Assembly (NCBI GenBank): GCA_031390755.1
Contig: JANMTS010000097.1
Span: 85,287 to 149,286, forward strand
Source of the DNA: DATMER01 sp031390755
GTDB taxonomy: Bacteria; Acidobacteriota; Thermoanaerobaculia; Multivoradales; UBA5704
DNA: 64,000 nucleotides
Reading direction: 5' to 3'
Shown here: positions 44,031-54,200 of the stretch, in pieces
Layout of the letters: each line of letters starts with the position of its first letter
Position numbering within the stretch: the stretch's first letter is position 1
Translations under genes and position numbers: made by a program
Notes under the pieces: model-generated
Told to the model about the DNA's origin: nothing
Databases searched by the model: none
What the model saw: only the letters and a program-made list of their open reading frames with translations

Positions 44031-45929
44031 GTGACCCATAAGCATGCTTCTGACAAGAACGAGAAGTCCCGGCTCTTCGGGCTCGCCCTCGGCGCCCTGG
44101 GAGTCGTCTACGGCGACATCGGCACCAGCCCCCTGTACGCTCTGCGCGAATGCTTTCACGGCGCCCACGCCGTGCCGCTCACGCGGGACAACGTCCTCGG
44201 CATTCTCTCCCTGGTGTTCTGGTCCCTGATCATCGTCATCTCCATCAAATACCTGGTCTTCGTCATGCGCGCGGACAACCGCGGCGAGGGCGGCATCCTG
44301 GCGCTCATGTCGCTCGTGCCCTCGAAGCTGCGCGATGCCAAGGGCGGCAGTTGGCTGCTCATCGCGCTCGGCCTCTTCGGCGCGGCCCTGCTCTATGGCG
44401 ACGGCATGATCACCCCGGCCATCTCGGTGCTGAGCGCGATCGAAGGGCTCCACGTGGCGACGCCTTTCTTCGATCCCTACGTGGTGCCGATCACGATCTC
44501 CATCCTGGTCGTCCTGTTCCTGTTCCAGAGGAAGGGCACAGAGGGGATCGGGAAGGTCTTCGGCCCGATCATGACGATCTGGTTCGGCCTCCTCGGTGTC
44601 CTCGGGCTGATCTGGATCATGAAGGATCCTCATGTGCTCGTGGCCCTGAACCCGGCCTACGCGGCGGGCTTCTTCCTCGACAACCGCTGGCAGGGCTTCC
44701 TCGCCCTGGGAACGGTGTTCCTGGTGGTCACCGGCGGCGAGGCCCTCTATGCGGACATGGGGCACTTCGGCAAGAAGCCGATCCAGCTCGCCTGGTTCAC
44801 CTTCGTCCTGCCGGCCCTGCTGCTCAACTACTTCGGCCAGGGCGTGCTCCTCCTGCACGAGCCCGAGGCGGCCGCGAACCCGTTCTTCCACCTGGTCGGC
44901 GCGGACAGCTGGATGCTCTATCCGCTGGTGATCCTGGCCACCCTGGCCACGGTCATCGCCTCCCAGGCCGTCATCACGGGCGCGTTCTCCCTCACCCGCC
45001 AGGCGGTTCAGCTGGGATACATGCCCCGGATCGAGATCGTCCACACCTCGGAAGAGGAGATCGGACAGATCTACATCCCCTCGGTGAACTGGCTGCTGAT
45101 GATCTGCACCATCGGCCTGGTTCTGGGCTTCGGCGAATCGAGCGCTCTGGCTGCGGCTTACGGCGTCGCCGTCACCGCGACCATGGTCATCACCACCCTG
45201 CTCGCCGAGGTCGTGGCCCGCCGTCTCTGGGGCTGGAAGGCCGGCCTGGTCGTCCCCGTCGCCCTGTTCTTCCTGGTGATCGACTGCGCCTTCTTCGGCG
45301 CCAACATCATCAAGATCGCCGACGGCGGCTGGTTCCCCCTGGTCGTGGGCCTGATCATCTACACCCTGCTGTCCACCTGGAAGAAGGGCCGCGCGATCCT
45401 CTCCGAGCGCCTGCGCCGGGGCGCGCTGCCGTTCGAGGAGTTCATCGCGACGGTCTCGCCCACCTCGCCGCCGCGGGTTCCCGGCACGGCCGTGTTCATG
45501 TCCCGCGAGGCCGACTCGACGCCCACGGCGCTCCTGCACAACCTCAAGCACAACAAGGTGCTCCACGAGAAGGTGATCCTGCTCTGCGTGATCACCGAGG
45601 AGATCCCCTTCGTGGCGCCGGACGAGCGCATCCACGTGACGGATCTGGGCAAAGGCTTCTACCGGCTCATCGCCCACTACGGCTTCCTGCAGAACCCGGG
45701 CGTGCCGGACGTGGTCGAGAAGTCGCGCTCCAAGGGCCTCGACCTGAACGTCATGCACACCACGTTCTTCCTCAGCCGCGAGACTCTCATCCCGAGCAAG
45801 AAGCCGGGCATGGCTCTCTGGCGGGAGAAGCTCTTCGCGCTGATGTCTCGCAATGCCCTGCGGCCGACGGATTTCTTCCGCATTCCGCCCAACCGCGTGA
45901 TCGAGCTGGGGATGCAGGTCCGCCTCTAA
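44031..45929 (+). CDS. kup: Potassium transporter Kup
   Basis: A 632-residue KUP/HAK/KT family protein starting at GTG. Marks are GVVYGDIGTSPLYALRECF, the conserved first helix, then ALLYGDGMITPAISVLSAIEG, GGEALYADMGHFGKKPIQLAW and QGVLLLHEP. About 12 membrane helices precede a C-terminal cytoplasmic domain with TAVFMSREADSTPTALLHNLKHNKVLHEKV and the ending MQVRL. It imports K+ with protons. There is no strong Shine-Dalgarno sequence; a GATAGC-like -10 lies about 12 bases upstream, so the leader may be very short. It stands alone, 60 bp before the MFS gene. Confidence 0.95.
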   Translation: MTHKHASDKNEKSRLFGLALGALGVVYGDIGTSPLYALRECFHGAHAVPLTRDNVLGILSLVFWSLIIVISIKYLVFVMRADNRGEGGILALMSLVPSKLRDAKGGSWLLIALGLFGAALLYGDGMITPAISVLSAIEGLHVATPFFDPYVVPITISILVVLFLFQRKGTEGIGKVFGPIMTIWFGLLGVLGLIWIMKDPHVLVALNPAYAAGFFLDNRWQGFLALGTVFLVVTGGEALYADMGHFGKKPIQLAWFTFVLPALLLNYFGQGVLLLHEPEAAANPFFHLVGADSWMLYPLVILATLATVIASQAVITGAFSLTRQAVQLGYMPRIEIVHTSEEEIGQIYIPSVNWLLMICTIGLVLGFGESSALAAAYGVAVTATMVITTLLAEVVARRLWGWKAGLVVPVALFFLVIDCAFFGANIIKIADGGWFPLVVGLIIYTLLSTWKKGRAILSERLRRGALPFEEFIATVSPTSPPRVPGTAVFMSREADSTPTALLHNLKHNKVLHEKVILLCVITEEIPFVAPDERIHVTDLGKGFYRLIAHYGFLQNPGVPDVVEKSRSKGLDLNVMHTTFFLSRETLIPSKKPGMALWREKLFALMSRNALRPTDFFRIPPNRVIELGMQVRL

Positions 45930-45989
45930 CGGAGCCGGCACCCCGTCCCGGCCCGGCCAGCTCAGAAGCTCAGCGAGGAGACGACCCGC

Positions 45990-47369
45990 ATGTCCGCGCC
46001 GACCGAGTACCCGCCCGCCACACCCCGCGAGATCTGGAGCTGGGCGATGTTCGACTTCGCCAACAGCAGCTACACCACGGTGATCGTCACCGTCGCCTTC
46101 AGCGTCTACTTCACGAAGATGGTGGCGCCGGCCGGCCGCGGCGAGCTGCTCTGGGGGCTCGGGATCGCGATCGGCAACCTGATCGTGCTCACTCTCTCGC
46201 CGATCGTCGGCGCCATCGCCGACGACTCCGGCCGCAAGAAGCACTTCCTCGCCGTCACCTATCTCCTCTGCGTGGTCGGAACGGCGCTCCTCTGGTTCGT
46301 GACGCCGGGCAAAGTCGGCCTGGGCCTGGTGCTCCTGATCATCTCCTTCGTGGGCTTTTCCTTCGGCGAGAACCTCACCAGCTCCTTCCTGCCGGAGATC
46401 TCGACATCGGCCAACATCGGGCGCATCTCGGGCCTGGGCTGGGGCCTGGGCTACTTCGGCGGCCTGGCCTGCCTGCTCCTGGTCCAGCCGCTTCTGGCGG
46501 GCAATTTCGCGGAATCGAACCTGCCGAACCTCCGGCTGGCCTGGCTGATCACCGCGGTCTTCTTCCTGGTCTCGGCACTCCCGACCTTCCTCTTCCTGAG
46601 GGAGCGCGCCCCGCGGGGGGACAAGACCGCCCTGGAGTACGTGCGGTCCGGCTTCCGCCGCCTCGCGGCCACGGCCGCCGCGGTCAAGAGCTTTCAGGAG
46701 ATGGTCCGCTTCCTCTCCGTCTTCTTCCTCTACTACGCCGGCCTCTCCTCGGTCGTGGCGTTCGCGGGCATCTACGCCTCGCAGACCCTGGGCTTCACCT
46801 TCAAGGAGCTGACCTTTCTCTTCGTGCTCCTCCAACTCTCCTCGGCCGCGGGCGCCTTCTTCTTCGGCTGGATCCAGGACCGGCTCGGAGCGGTGCGGAC
46901 CATCCAGATGACTCTCGTGCTCTGGGTCTTCGTCTGCTTCGGAGCCTATGCCTGCGGCGAAGGCGGAACGGAGATCGTCGCCTTTGGGATGAATGGCAAG
47001 CAGCTCTTCTGGATCGTCGGCCTCTTCTCGGGCTTCGGCATCGGCTCGCTCCAGAGCTCCTCGCGCGCCCTGGTGGGCCTCTTCGCGCCGCCGGAGAAGA
47101 GCGCCGAGCTCTACGGCTTCTGGGGCCTGTCCGGAAAAGCCGCCTACATGATCGGCCCGCTGATCTTCGGCGCCATCGCCTCCTCCTTCGGCTCGCAGCG
47201 GATCGCGATGCTCTCCACCGCGGCGTTCTTCATCCTGGGCCTGATCGGCATGGGCTTCGTGAACGAGAAGCGAGGCCTCGCCGCCGCGGAGGCCTGGCAT
47301 CTCGCGTCCGTCTCCCCCTCTCCCGGGGCGGGGGACTCGGGAGGACCGGGAGAGGGGGCCGGGGGGTGA
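45990..47369 (+). CDS. MFS transporter, UMF1/Atg22-like
   Basis: A 459-residue protein; GAGGAGACGACCCGC precedes the ATG. MFDFANSSYTTVIVTVAFSVYF is the start signature of the UMF1 branch, with GAIADDSGRKK as the MFS loop 2-3 motif, and twelve helices can be traced. The substrate is unknown (amino acids in the eukaryotic relatives). The last 18 residues (SVSPSPGAGDSGGPGEGAGG) are encoded by a GC-rich palindromic repeat, so the natural end was probably near AAAEAWHLA. The stop overlaps the GTG of the acyltransferase (GTGA). Confidence 0.9.
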   Translation: MSAPTEYPPATPREIWSWAMFDFANSSYTTVIVTVAFSVYFTKMVAPAGRGELLWGLGIAIGNLIVLTLSPIVGAIADDSGRKKHFLAVTYLLCVVGTALLWFVTPGKVGLGLVLLIISFVGFSFGENLTSSFLPEISTSANIGRISGLGWGLGYFGGLACLLLVQPLLAGNFAESNLPNLRLAWLITAVFFLVSALPTFLFLRERAPRGDKTALEYVRSGFRRLAATAAAVKSFQEMVRFLSVFFLYYAGLSSVVAFAGIYASQTLGFTFKELTFLFVLLQLSSAAGAFFFGWIQDRLGAVRTIQMTLVLWVFVCFGAYACGEGGTEIVAFGMNGKQLFWIVGLFSGFGIGSLQSSSRALVGLFAPPEKSAELYGFWGLSGKAAYMIGPLIFGAIASSFGSQRIAMLSTAAFFILGLIGMGFVNEKRGLAAAEAWHLASVSPSPGAGDSGGPGEGAGG

Positions 47370-47370
47370 G
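47311..47370. repeat. GC-rich palindrome R6 inside a gene junction
   Basis: CCCCCTCTCCCGG (47314-47326) and CCGGGAGAGGGGG (47346-47358) are inverted and match the core of R1-R3; GGCCGGGGGGTGAGGGC follows. The element codes for the C-terminal tail of the MFS protein and carries the stop/start overlap with the next gene. Confidence 0.65.
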
Positions 47371-48712
47371 GGCCGCTCCCCTCCGCGCCCTGGTGCGCCT
47401 GGTCCTCCGCGTCTTCTTCCGGCGCGTCGAGGTGGTGGGGGAGGAGCAGATCCCGCTCGATCGCCCGGTCGTCCTGGTCGCGAACCACGTCAACGGCCTC
47501 GTCGACCCGCTGCTGATCCTCGGCCCGCTGCCGCTCTGGCCGCGCCTGCTCGCCAAGAACACCCTCTGGAAGAACCCGGCGATCCGCCCCTTCCTGGAGA
47601 TGGCCGGCGTGATCCCCGTCTACCGCGCCCAGGACAAGATGGACACCGCCCAGAACGAGCAGACGTTCACCCGCTGCCACGACCTCCTGATCTCGGGCGG
47701 CTCGCTCTGCCTGTTCCCCGAGGGCAAGAGCCACAACGAGCCCATGCTCCAACCGCTCAAGACCGGGCTGGCGCGGATCGTCCTCGGCGCCGAGCGGAAG
47801 AAGCCGGGCCTCGGCGTCCGGATCGTGCCGGTCGGCCTTACCTTCGATGCCAAGGAGTCGTTCCGTTCCCGGGCGCTCGTCCAGGTGGGGGAGCCGATCG
47901 ATCCGGCCGCGGAGGTCGAGCTGGACCGGACGGACAACCCGGGCGCGGTCCGGGCGCTGACCGAGCGGGTGAACCGCGGGCTTCAGGATGTCACCGTCAA
48001 CTATCCCTCCTGGGAGGAGGCCTGGCTGATCGGCCGCGCCGCCGAGCTCTACGGTCGCGCCAAGCTGGAGATGCCGCGGTCGCGGCGCCTGGCGGAGAGC
48101 TTCGAAGTCCACCGGGCCTTCGTGGAGGGCTACCACGACCTTCTCCAGCGCTACCCGGACCGGGTCAAGGCCGTCGAGGCGGCGGTCGCCGAGTACGACC
48201 GCCTGCTCAAGGCCTTCAATCTGAAGGACGAGCACGTGGCCTCCGCCTACCCGCCGAACCCGGTGGTGCGCTTCGTGGTGAGAGCCCTTCTGAGGCTGCT
48301 CGTCCATCTCCCCCTGGCGGCGGTGGGCACGGCCCTGAACATCCTGCCCTTCTACCTCGTGCGGGGAGCAGGCTGGGTGGTGCGCGATTCGCCGGACCAG
48401 GTCGCCACCTACAAGGTCTTCAGCGGCCTCTTCCTCTACCCGATGTTCTGGATCGCCGAGGCCGTGCTCCTGGCTCGCTTTGCCGGGAACGCCTGGCTGG
48501 GAGCGGTCGTCTTTCTAGCGGGTCCGCTGACCGGCTACGCGGCGCTTCTGTTCCACGAGCAGCGGCGGCTCTTCTGGACGGAGGCGAAAGCCTACCTCGT
48601 CCTCAAGACCAGAACGCGGCTCGCCGGGGAGCTCAAGGAGCGGCGGGACGCGGTTCTCCGTGAGGTCCAATCCCTCGCCGACCTCTATCTTCGGGAAGCC
48701 GGGAAAGCCTGA
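47366..48712 (+). CDS. PlsC-type glycerolipid acyltransferase with C-terminal membrane domain
   Basis: A 448-residue protein from a GTG overlapping the MFS stop. Acyltransferase block I is VANHVNGLVDPLL (H-x5-D), block III is LCLFPEGKSHNEP, and block IV is RIVPVGLTF. The C-terminal third has a long helical region and membrane stretches (LAAVGTALNILPFYLV, WLGAVVFLAGPLTGYAALLF), as in fused 1-acylglycerol-phosphate acyltransferases of Bacteroidota and Acidobacteriota. It probably acylates a lysophospholipid at the inner membrane. The ribosome-binding G-run before the start is part of palindrome R6. Confidence 0.88.
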   Translation: MRAAPLRALVRLVLRVFFRRVEVVGEEQIPLDRPVVLVANHVNGLVDPLLILGPLPLWPRLLAKNTLWKNPAIRPFLEMAGVIPVYRAQDKMDTAQNEQTFTRCHDLLISGGSLCLFPEGKSHNEPMLQPLKTGLARIVLGAERKKPGLGVRIVPVGLTFDAKESFRSRALVQVGEPIDPAAEVELDRTDNPGAVRALTERVNRGLQDVTVNYPSWEEAWLIGRAAELYGRAKLEMPRSRRLAESFEVHRAFVEGYHDLLQRYPDRVKAVEAAVAEYDRLLKAFNLKDEHVASAYPPNPVVRFVVRALLRLLVHLPLAAVGTALNILPFYLVRGAGWVVRDSPDQVATYKVFSGLFLYPMFWIAEAVLLARFAGNAWLGAVVFLAGPLTGYAALLFHEQRRLFWTEAKAYLVLKTRTRLAGELKERRDAVLREVQSLADLYLREAGKA

Positions 48713-48757
48713 AGCGCCCCCGCGTCATCGCCCTTCGCCAGGCTCCAGCCGCTCCAA

Positions 48758-49052
48758 TTCGTCACAAAAAAGCTTAACTTGGAACAAATAAGCTTATGTC
48801 GTCACAAATAAGCTTTATTCGCCGCAGTATAAAGTTATTTCGCCTCAGGAAAGTCTACTTCGTCACAACGTAGGATTGCTTCGCCTCAGATAAGCTTATT
48901 TCGTAACAGATAAGGATAGGTAGTACCAGAAAAGCTTATTTCGTAACGGATAAGGTTATGTCGCCACAGTGTAAGCTTGTTTGTGGCGACATAAAGTTAT
49001 CTTGTCACAAAGAAGCTTACACTGTGACGACATAACCTTCTTTGTGACAAAA
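48758..49052. repeat. Phased ~20-bp repeat array C (TTCGTNACAGATAAGCTTA units)
   Basis: This fills the 347-bp gap between the convergent acyltransferase and anti-sigma genes. Fifteen units have cores near 48764, 48784, 48804, 48824, 48845, 48865, 48886, 48906, 48926, 48946, 48966, 48987, 49007, 49027 and 49047, a mean of 20.2 bp. The typical unit is TTCGTNACAGATAAGCTTAT; the last four alternate in orientation. A 27-bp inverted repeat with one mismatch (48952-48978 and 49013-49039) closes the right part. The sequence is strikingly AT-rich for this genome. No coding frame. Confidence 0.78.
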
Positions 49053-49059
49053 GAAAGGG

Positions 49060-50103
49060 CTAAACGCCCGAGTCCGACTCGACCTGTTCCTGGTAGTGCG
49101 TGAGGATGGCTCCGAGCTGCTCGCGGAGCTGAGGATAGGGGAGCGCTGAAGGCTCCAGGTCGCCGAGCGTCTCCCGAACCTTCTCCAGCAGGGCGATCGC
49201 GCTCTCGTCGAGCGTCTCTTCCTCCTTGCGGAGGAACGCCCTCAGGAACCGCGTGTTCCGGGAGTCCAGGAAGAAGTCCGGATTCTCGGCCACCGCGGAA
49301 AGCCGGCCGGCTTCCGTCCACTTGCCGAGGGCGAAGTAGGGAGCCTCCTTCACAGGCAAGGTCGCCTCGACTTCCTCCGCCCTTCGGAGGAAATCCTTTG
49401 GGGCTGCGCCCTCGTAGATTCGTCGCTGGATCTCCTTGTAGGCCTGGGTCTGATCGGGCCAGAAGAGCAACTCGCTCATGTGGCCGTTGATGAAGGCGAG
49501 GTCGTTCAGGGCTCGATCGCGGTCGTTCCGGCGGAGGCTGAGGCTGAGGTCGACGGCATGGGCGCCCAGCAGCGTCTCGTGAGCGGTGGACATGAGACCG
49601 CTCCCTTCGTCCTCAGTGCCCCGAGTCACCCATGGATCCCAGAAGCCGTCCACGGCAACCCGCTTGTCCGAGAGCACCTTCGCATCGACCATCGCCGCCG
49701 TGGTCAGCTCGGGCATGGTCGAATTCAGGAAGATTTTGACGCTCACCCCCCCTGCCGAGATCACCGCCACAGCCGCCACCGCCGCGATCCAGGTGGCGAT
49801 CTCCTTCTTCTTCAAGGGGATGACCGGAGCCGCCGGGGTTGGAATCTCGGGGAAGCGGAGCAGTGGAGCGATGGGAGCAGAGGTCTCGGCGGCGATCTTC
49901 TTACCTTCCTCGTCGTCCTCGTCCTCTTCCCCTTCTTCGATCTGGAACTGGACCGACTCCGCAAACACCTCGTAGCAGTCCCCGCAATCGGCCAGGTGGG
50001 CGATGACCCGTGCGCGATCCTCCCTCGACAGCCTTCTGTCCAGGAAGGCGGCGATGTCCTCGACGGATGGATGGACCTCAGTAGACATGTTCATGACCCG
50101 CAT
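49060..50103 (-). CDS. Membrane-spanning anti-sigma factor (zf-HC2)
   Basis: A 347-residue protein (MSTEV at 50088 is an alternative start). The N-terminal zinc-binding anti-sigma domain has HLADCGDC (H-x3-C-x2-C at H36, C40, C43). An acidic linker (EEGEEDEDDEEGKK) follows, then one membrane helix (IATWIAAVAAVAVISAGGVSVKIFL, about residues 105-130). The 215-residue C-terminal domain should be periplasmic, is mostly helical and has no recognised domain. It should hold the sigma factor encoded just upstream (107 bp away, same strand) at the membrane until cleaved or displaced. It ends at the phased array C. Confidence 0.85.
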   Translation of the reverse strand: MRVMNMSTEVHPSVEDIAAFLDRRLSREDRARVIAHLADCGDCYEVFAESVQFQIEEGEEDEDDEEGKKIAAETSAPIAPLLRFPEIPTPAAPVIPLKKKEIATWIAAVAAVAVISAGGVSVKIFLNSTMPELTTAAMVDAKVLSDKRVAVDGFWDPWVTRGTEDEGSGLMSTAHETLLGAHAVDLSLSLRRNDRDRALNDLAFINGHMSELLFWPDQTQAYKEIQRRIYEGAAPKDFLRRAEEVEATLPVKEAPYFALGKWTEAGRLSAVAENPDFFLDSRNTRFLRAFLRKEEETLDESAIALLEKVRETLGDLEPSALPYPQLREQLGAILTHYQEQVESDSGV

Positions 50104-50210
50104 AGAAGAACTTGAAATTCGTCAATAGATGCAACCCTATGGAGCTGTCAATCGTATGGACGGACCCCGATCCCAGATTACGCCCATCCCGGACCAAATC
50201 GAAGGAGGCA

Positions 50211-50978
50211 TCACTCATCGAACAGATCCTGGATGTCCTCCTTGCGAATGCCCTGCCGCTCCATCTCCCTCTTCAAGTGCTCCTGAATCCGTTCGATGCG
50301 CCGGTAGAGCTGTTTCTGCTCCTTCTCGTCGAGTTGCAACTCCTCGGCGATCAGGGGGATGGAGAAGCGGCTCCACATTCGCATCCTGAGGATGAGCCGA
50401 TCCTCCGGCGGGAGGGTAGCCAGAGCCTTCTTGAGCTCCCGCAGGACGCGTTCCCGGACGACAGCCCTCTCCCGAGCCACAACGTGCTCATCCGCCCTCT
50501 CGGTGGGATCGGGGACGAAGTCGAGCGTCTCGTCCCCCTCCTCGCCCGGGCGAGAGGTCCGCGGGGGGAACCGGACCGCCATGTCGTGAAGCTCCTGCCA
50601 GGACATCTCCACCTTGTGGTTCGTCTGGAGGGTCTCCACCGCCTCGTCGAACGTCAATCTCTCCCGGGTCAGCAGCATGTCCAGCCGCACCGCGACCGGC
50701 CCGAGCCGCACCGCCTCGGCACAGGGCCGCCATTTGCCCCAGAGCCGATTCAGATAGTCGAGGTGAAATCGCTTGATGACGACCGTCAGGTACCGTTCAA
50801 GGGAGCTCTTCCCCTGAAACTGCCGCAGCACGGCATAGTCGTCCTCGAACAGCATGAAGTTGACCTTGGCAGCGAAGTCTTCCGCCTCCTCCTTCCGGAA
50901 ATGGCACCGGCGGCACGTCTGGGCCACCACCTTCTTGATGTAGGGGAGCTGGGAGAGGAAGAGTTGGTCTGGGGTCAT
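50211..50978 (-). CDS. ECF-type RNA polymerase sigma factor
   Basis: A 255-residue sigma-70 family protein. The region-2-like part contains YAVLRQFQGKSSLERYLTVVIKRFHLDYLNRLWGKWRP. A long linker with acidic residues (EEGDETLDFVPDPTERADEHVV) leads to region 4: ALATLPPEDRLILRMRMWSRFSIPLIAEELQLDEKEQKQLYRRIERIQEHLKREM, with the HTH in IPLIAEELQL. It is longer than most ECF factors. It should direct RNA polymerase to a small regulon; candidates are the divergent CHAT operon and its own operon. It is followed by its likely anti-sigma gene. The promoter region shared with the CHAT gene is the 295-bp gap 50979-51273, in which I see no other feature. Confidence 0.88.
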   Translation of the reverse strand: MTPDQLFLSQLPYIKKVVAQTCRRCHFRKEEAEDFAAKVNFMLFEDDYAVLRQFQGKSSLERYLTVVIKRFHLDYLNRLWGKWRPCAEAVRLGPVAVRLDMLLTRERLTFDEAVETLQTNHKVEMSWQELHDMAVRFPPRTSRPGEEGDETLDFVPDPTERADEHVVARERAVVRERVLRELKKALATLPPEDRLILRMRMWSRFSIPLIAEELQLDEKEQKQLYRRIERIQEHLKREMERQGIRKEDIQDLFDE

Positions 50979-51273
50979 CTGGAGGGTAGTGGCGTTCGCT
51001 CGGGCAAAGAGTTACCAGATCTACCTGGATTCTATAGGAGACGGGGGGAAAACGGTGGTTGGGTCCGTCCTAATCCCTGGTGGCAAGAGGCGGGCATATC
51101 GAGGAATACAGAAATGCCTTGCTTCGGAGAAGGCGCGCAGGCTGTTATCCTGCAACCAAGCTTTGAAGCGCACGTAGAAGGCACTGTAGGGAGTTAGACG
51201 TGACAGAAGCCCTGCTGTAGAACTCGGCTCGCGCTTGTGTCTATGACGCGCATAGGGGGACGGGGAAGAGGTC

Positions 51274-54200
51274 ATGCAAGGTGTTGACCCCAAGCAGGAT
51301 CCTATTGAGCGAAAACCTCCTGTGATCCGTCGGCGCCATTGGATTGGCCTACTCGTTCTAGGTCTTGCCATGGGAGCCTGGGCTGGCTTTAACCATCCGC
51401 AAGATTCGATCGCAGACCTTCGTTGCCGGCTCATCGACGAGGCTGGGCCAGCACGGCCCTTTGAAGCGAGGCTTGCGGGACTCGATTATGCCCCATTGGG
51501 AACCCAGATTGGCGTGTCCCGCGACTTCAGACAAACTCTCAGAGAGATCGAGAGGCGGATTGTTAACGATCCTTCTCCGGATGCGTCCGGCGTTCGCGCC
51601 TTATTAAATCTGATTGGTGGAGCTAGTCTGGCTGCCAGGCTAGAATCTGTCATCGGTGATTTGGAAGAAGCCTCGTCTGAGCCAGGGGCCGGCGCGTACC
51701 TCTGGAGCGATCTCTCCGCGGTATATCTGGCGAGCGCTGATCGGGGAGCCGCCTGGAACTACCCTCGCGCTCTTGAAGCCGCCTTAAGGGCAGTCCAAGC
51801 CGACAACGAACTTCCAGAGGCGCGATTCAATCTTGCACTGGCCCTCGAGAGGAATTTCCTGATCGACAGGGCGCAAGGCGCCTGGAAAGAGATCGAGGGC
51901 TCCACAGACGACGAGGAGTGGAAGGCAGAAGCCACCCTTCACCGGAAGCATCTTGAGCACTCGACACGGATCGAAGCTTGGCGCCAGCAAACAGGTACCC
52001 TGGAGATGGCGGCACTGGCCGGAGACCAGCAGGCGCTTCGCAGAATTGTGGGAGAGTTCCCTTTCCGAGCTCGACTTCATGCTGAGAACGAGGTGCTGCC
52101 TGCTTGGGCTCAAGCTTACGCCACTGGCGATGATGAGAAAGCTAGGCGCAAACTTCAGGAAGCTTCGGCGTTGGGCGCAGTCCTTGCCGAGATCGCAGGC
52201 GAGCACATGGTGGAGGACTCCGCCGTTGCCCTTAATCGGCTCCTTCAATCTGAGGACTATATCGGGCTGGCTTCGTTGGCTACCGCCTTCGGCAAGTATC
52301 AACAAGGTGCCCGGCTTTGCTTGGACAATCAGGGAACTGCGGGGGAGGGCTTACTGGTTCGGGCTCGGGTGGCTTTCCGGGCGGTGCATAGCCCCATGTC
52401 TGACTGGGCGGATTACCAACTGGGAGTCTGTGCTTACCAGCGCTACGATCGCCGCACAGCGATCGAGCGCTTTCAGGAGATTCTGGCGAGGTCGGGCGTT
52501 GACCGATATCCGAGCCTTCAGGGGCGCTCTTGGTGGATGATCGGCTTATCCCATATGGGCCTGGGCGAGCCTGAGGCAGCGTCCGAGGCTTACCAAGCCG
52601 GTCTTCCATTCTTTGAGAAATCGGATGCCTTGCCGGAGATCGCTGGCCTTGAGCAGCTCCTGTCGGAGGCAGCGCTCTTTGTGGGAGACCGAAGGCAGGC
52701 TTGGGGCCACCTTCACAGAGGCTTGGGGATTGCGGTCGAAGACGGAGATCCCCGGCGGCTCTATACGGGGCTGGACAAGACTGCCGATGCAGCAGCCAAG
52801 GAGCGACTCCTGAACGTTGCGCTGCTTTTCCGCGGAGAGGTGGCAAAAGTGTCGCTCCATAATCCGGATGATTCTTCTGGTCGTACGCACGCCCTTCTGC
52901 GGCAGGCGGAGACCGCGTTGCAGGCAGGACACAAAGTTGAGGTGCGCCTCCATTTAGATCAGGCAAAGGACACCTGTGCGCGAATTGAGGATCGCGACGA
53001 GCGCCGGAGCCGCGAAGCGGATATCCTGCTCACAGAAGGTAGGCTGCTCGCCCTGGATCAGCCGGCGGAGGCCGTGGCATTGCTCAGCCAAGCGTTGGAA
53101 ATCTACGAAGCTGTCGGGAACCAATACCCGATCGTCCAGGCCTACTTGGCGCGTGCCCAGGCGCTGATTGCCTCCGGAAATACTGCGGCGGCGGAGGTTG
53201 ATCTGGTATCAGGAATCGGAGAGTTCGAGCGGCAACGCGGCGAGATCAAGGAAGATGAGTTGCGAATCGTTCATTTTGATCAGGCCCGGCAGCTCTTTGA
53301 CCTACTGATTGATCTACGGGCGAACGGTCCCGAAGGGACGGCTGTCGCATTCAATACAGCTGAGCAGCAGAGGGCGCGCGTGCTGCTGGACCGAATGAAG
53401 TCGGATCGCCAAGCAAAGCCTCTGTCTCTGAGCGATATCATGCGCGGGCTCCCTCATGGCGTGTCTTTAGTGGCTTATGCCTCGCTGCCGGAGCGCCTGC
53501 TGATCTGGATCCTACGCCGGGATGTCAAGCCCGCGATGATCTCGGTTCCAGTCTCTGCGCAGCGCCTCGACCAACTGGTAATGAACTGTCGGCGAAATAT
53601 TCAGCGCGAGGTTCCGGAGAGAGACCTAGTAGAGGCGAACCTGGCGACTCTCCATGAGGCGATTATTAAGCCCGTTCTTTCCCGAATTCCTGCTGGCGAC
53701 CGAATTTATTTTGTGCCTGACAAGAGCCTCCACCTCGTCCCATTCGCGGCCCTACGCAACCGGAAGACCGGACGTTTCTTGGTAGAGGACTATGCCTCGG
53801 CGGTATCCCCGAGTTCAAGCCCCTACTCTGCGATCGACCGACCTGCGATGGCCGATGCCCGGTCAGGCCTATTGATCATCTCGAATCCCGGCTTCAGCCG
53901 TGGTTTGTTTCCGACCCTCTCGGGCCTCAGCGGAGCCGATGAGGAAGGAGCCGAACTCGCAAAGTTGTTTCCTGACAGATCCCTAGTGTTGAAAGGGAGA
54001 GAGGCCACGAAGGAAGCATTCCTGCGGGAGGCAGTGCAATGGCCGATACTCCACTTGGGGACGCACGCGCTACTCAATTCCGATCACCCTCATCTCTCGC
54101 GACTACTGCTGGCCCCGGCCGCACCTGACGATACTGGTACGCTCAGCGCTGCCGAAATTGAGGAACTGTCTCTATCACGGACTCGGTTAATCTTTATGGC

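Noticed and set aside
43863..47300. A 1145-codon open frame on the minus strand opposite kup and the MFS gene
   Set aside because: It is rich in Arg/His/Glu/Asp with no domain, and mirrors two well-defined membrane protein genes; long antisense frames are expected at this GC content. The same applies to the minus-strand frames at 21951-25025 and 29651-31657 and the plus-strand frame at 18359-21250.
48758..49052. Integron attC sites
   Set aside because: The inverted pairs lack the GTTRRRY core and the L/R box layout, no integrase is near, and there are no cassettes between units.
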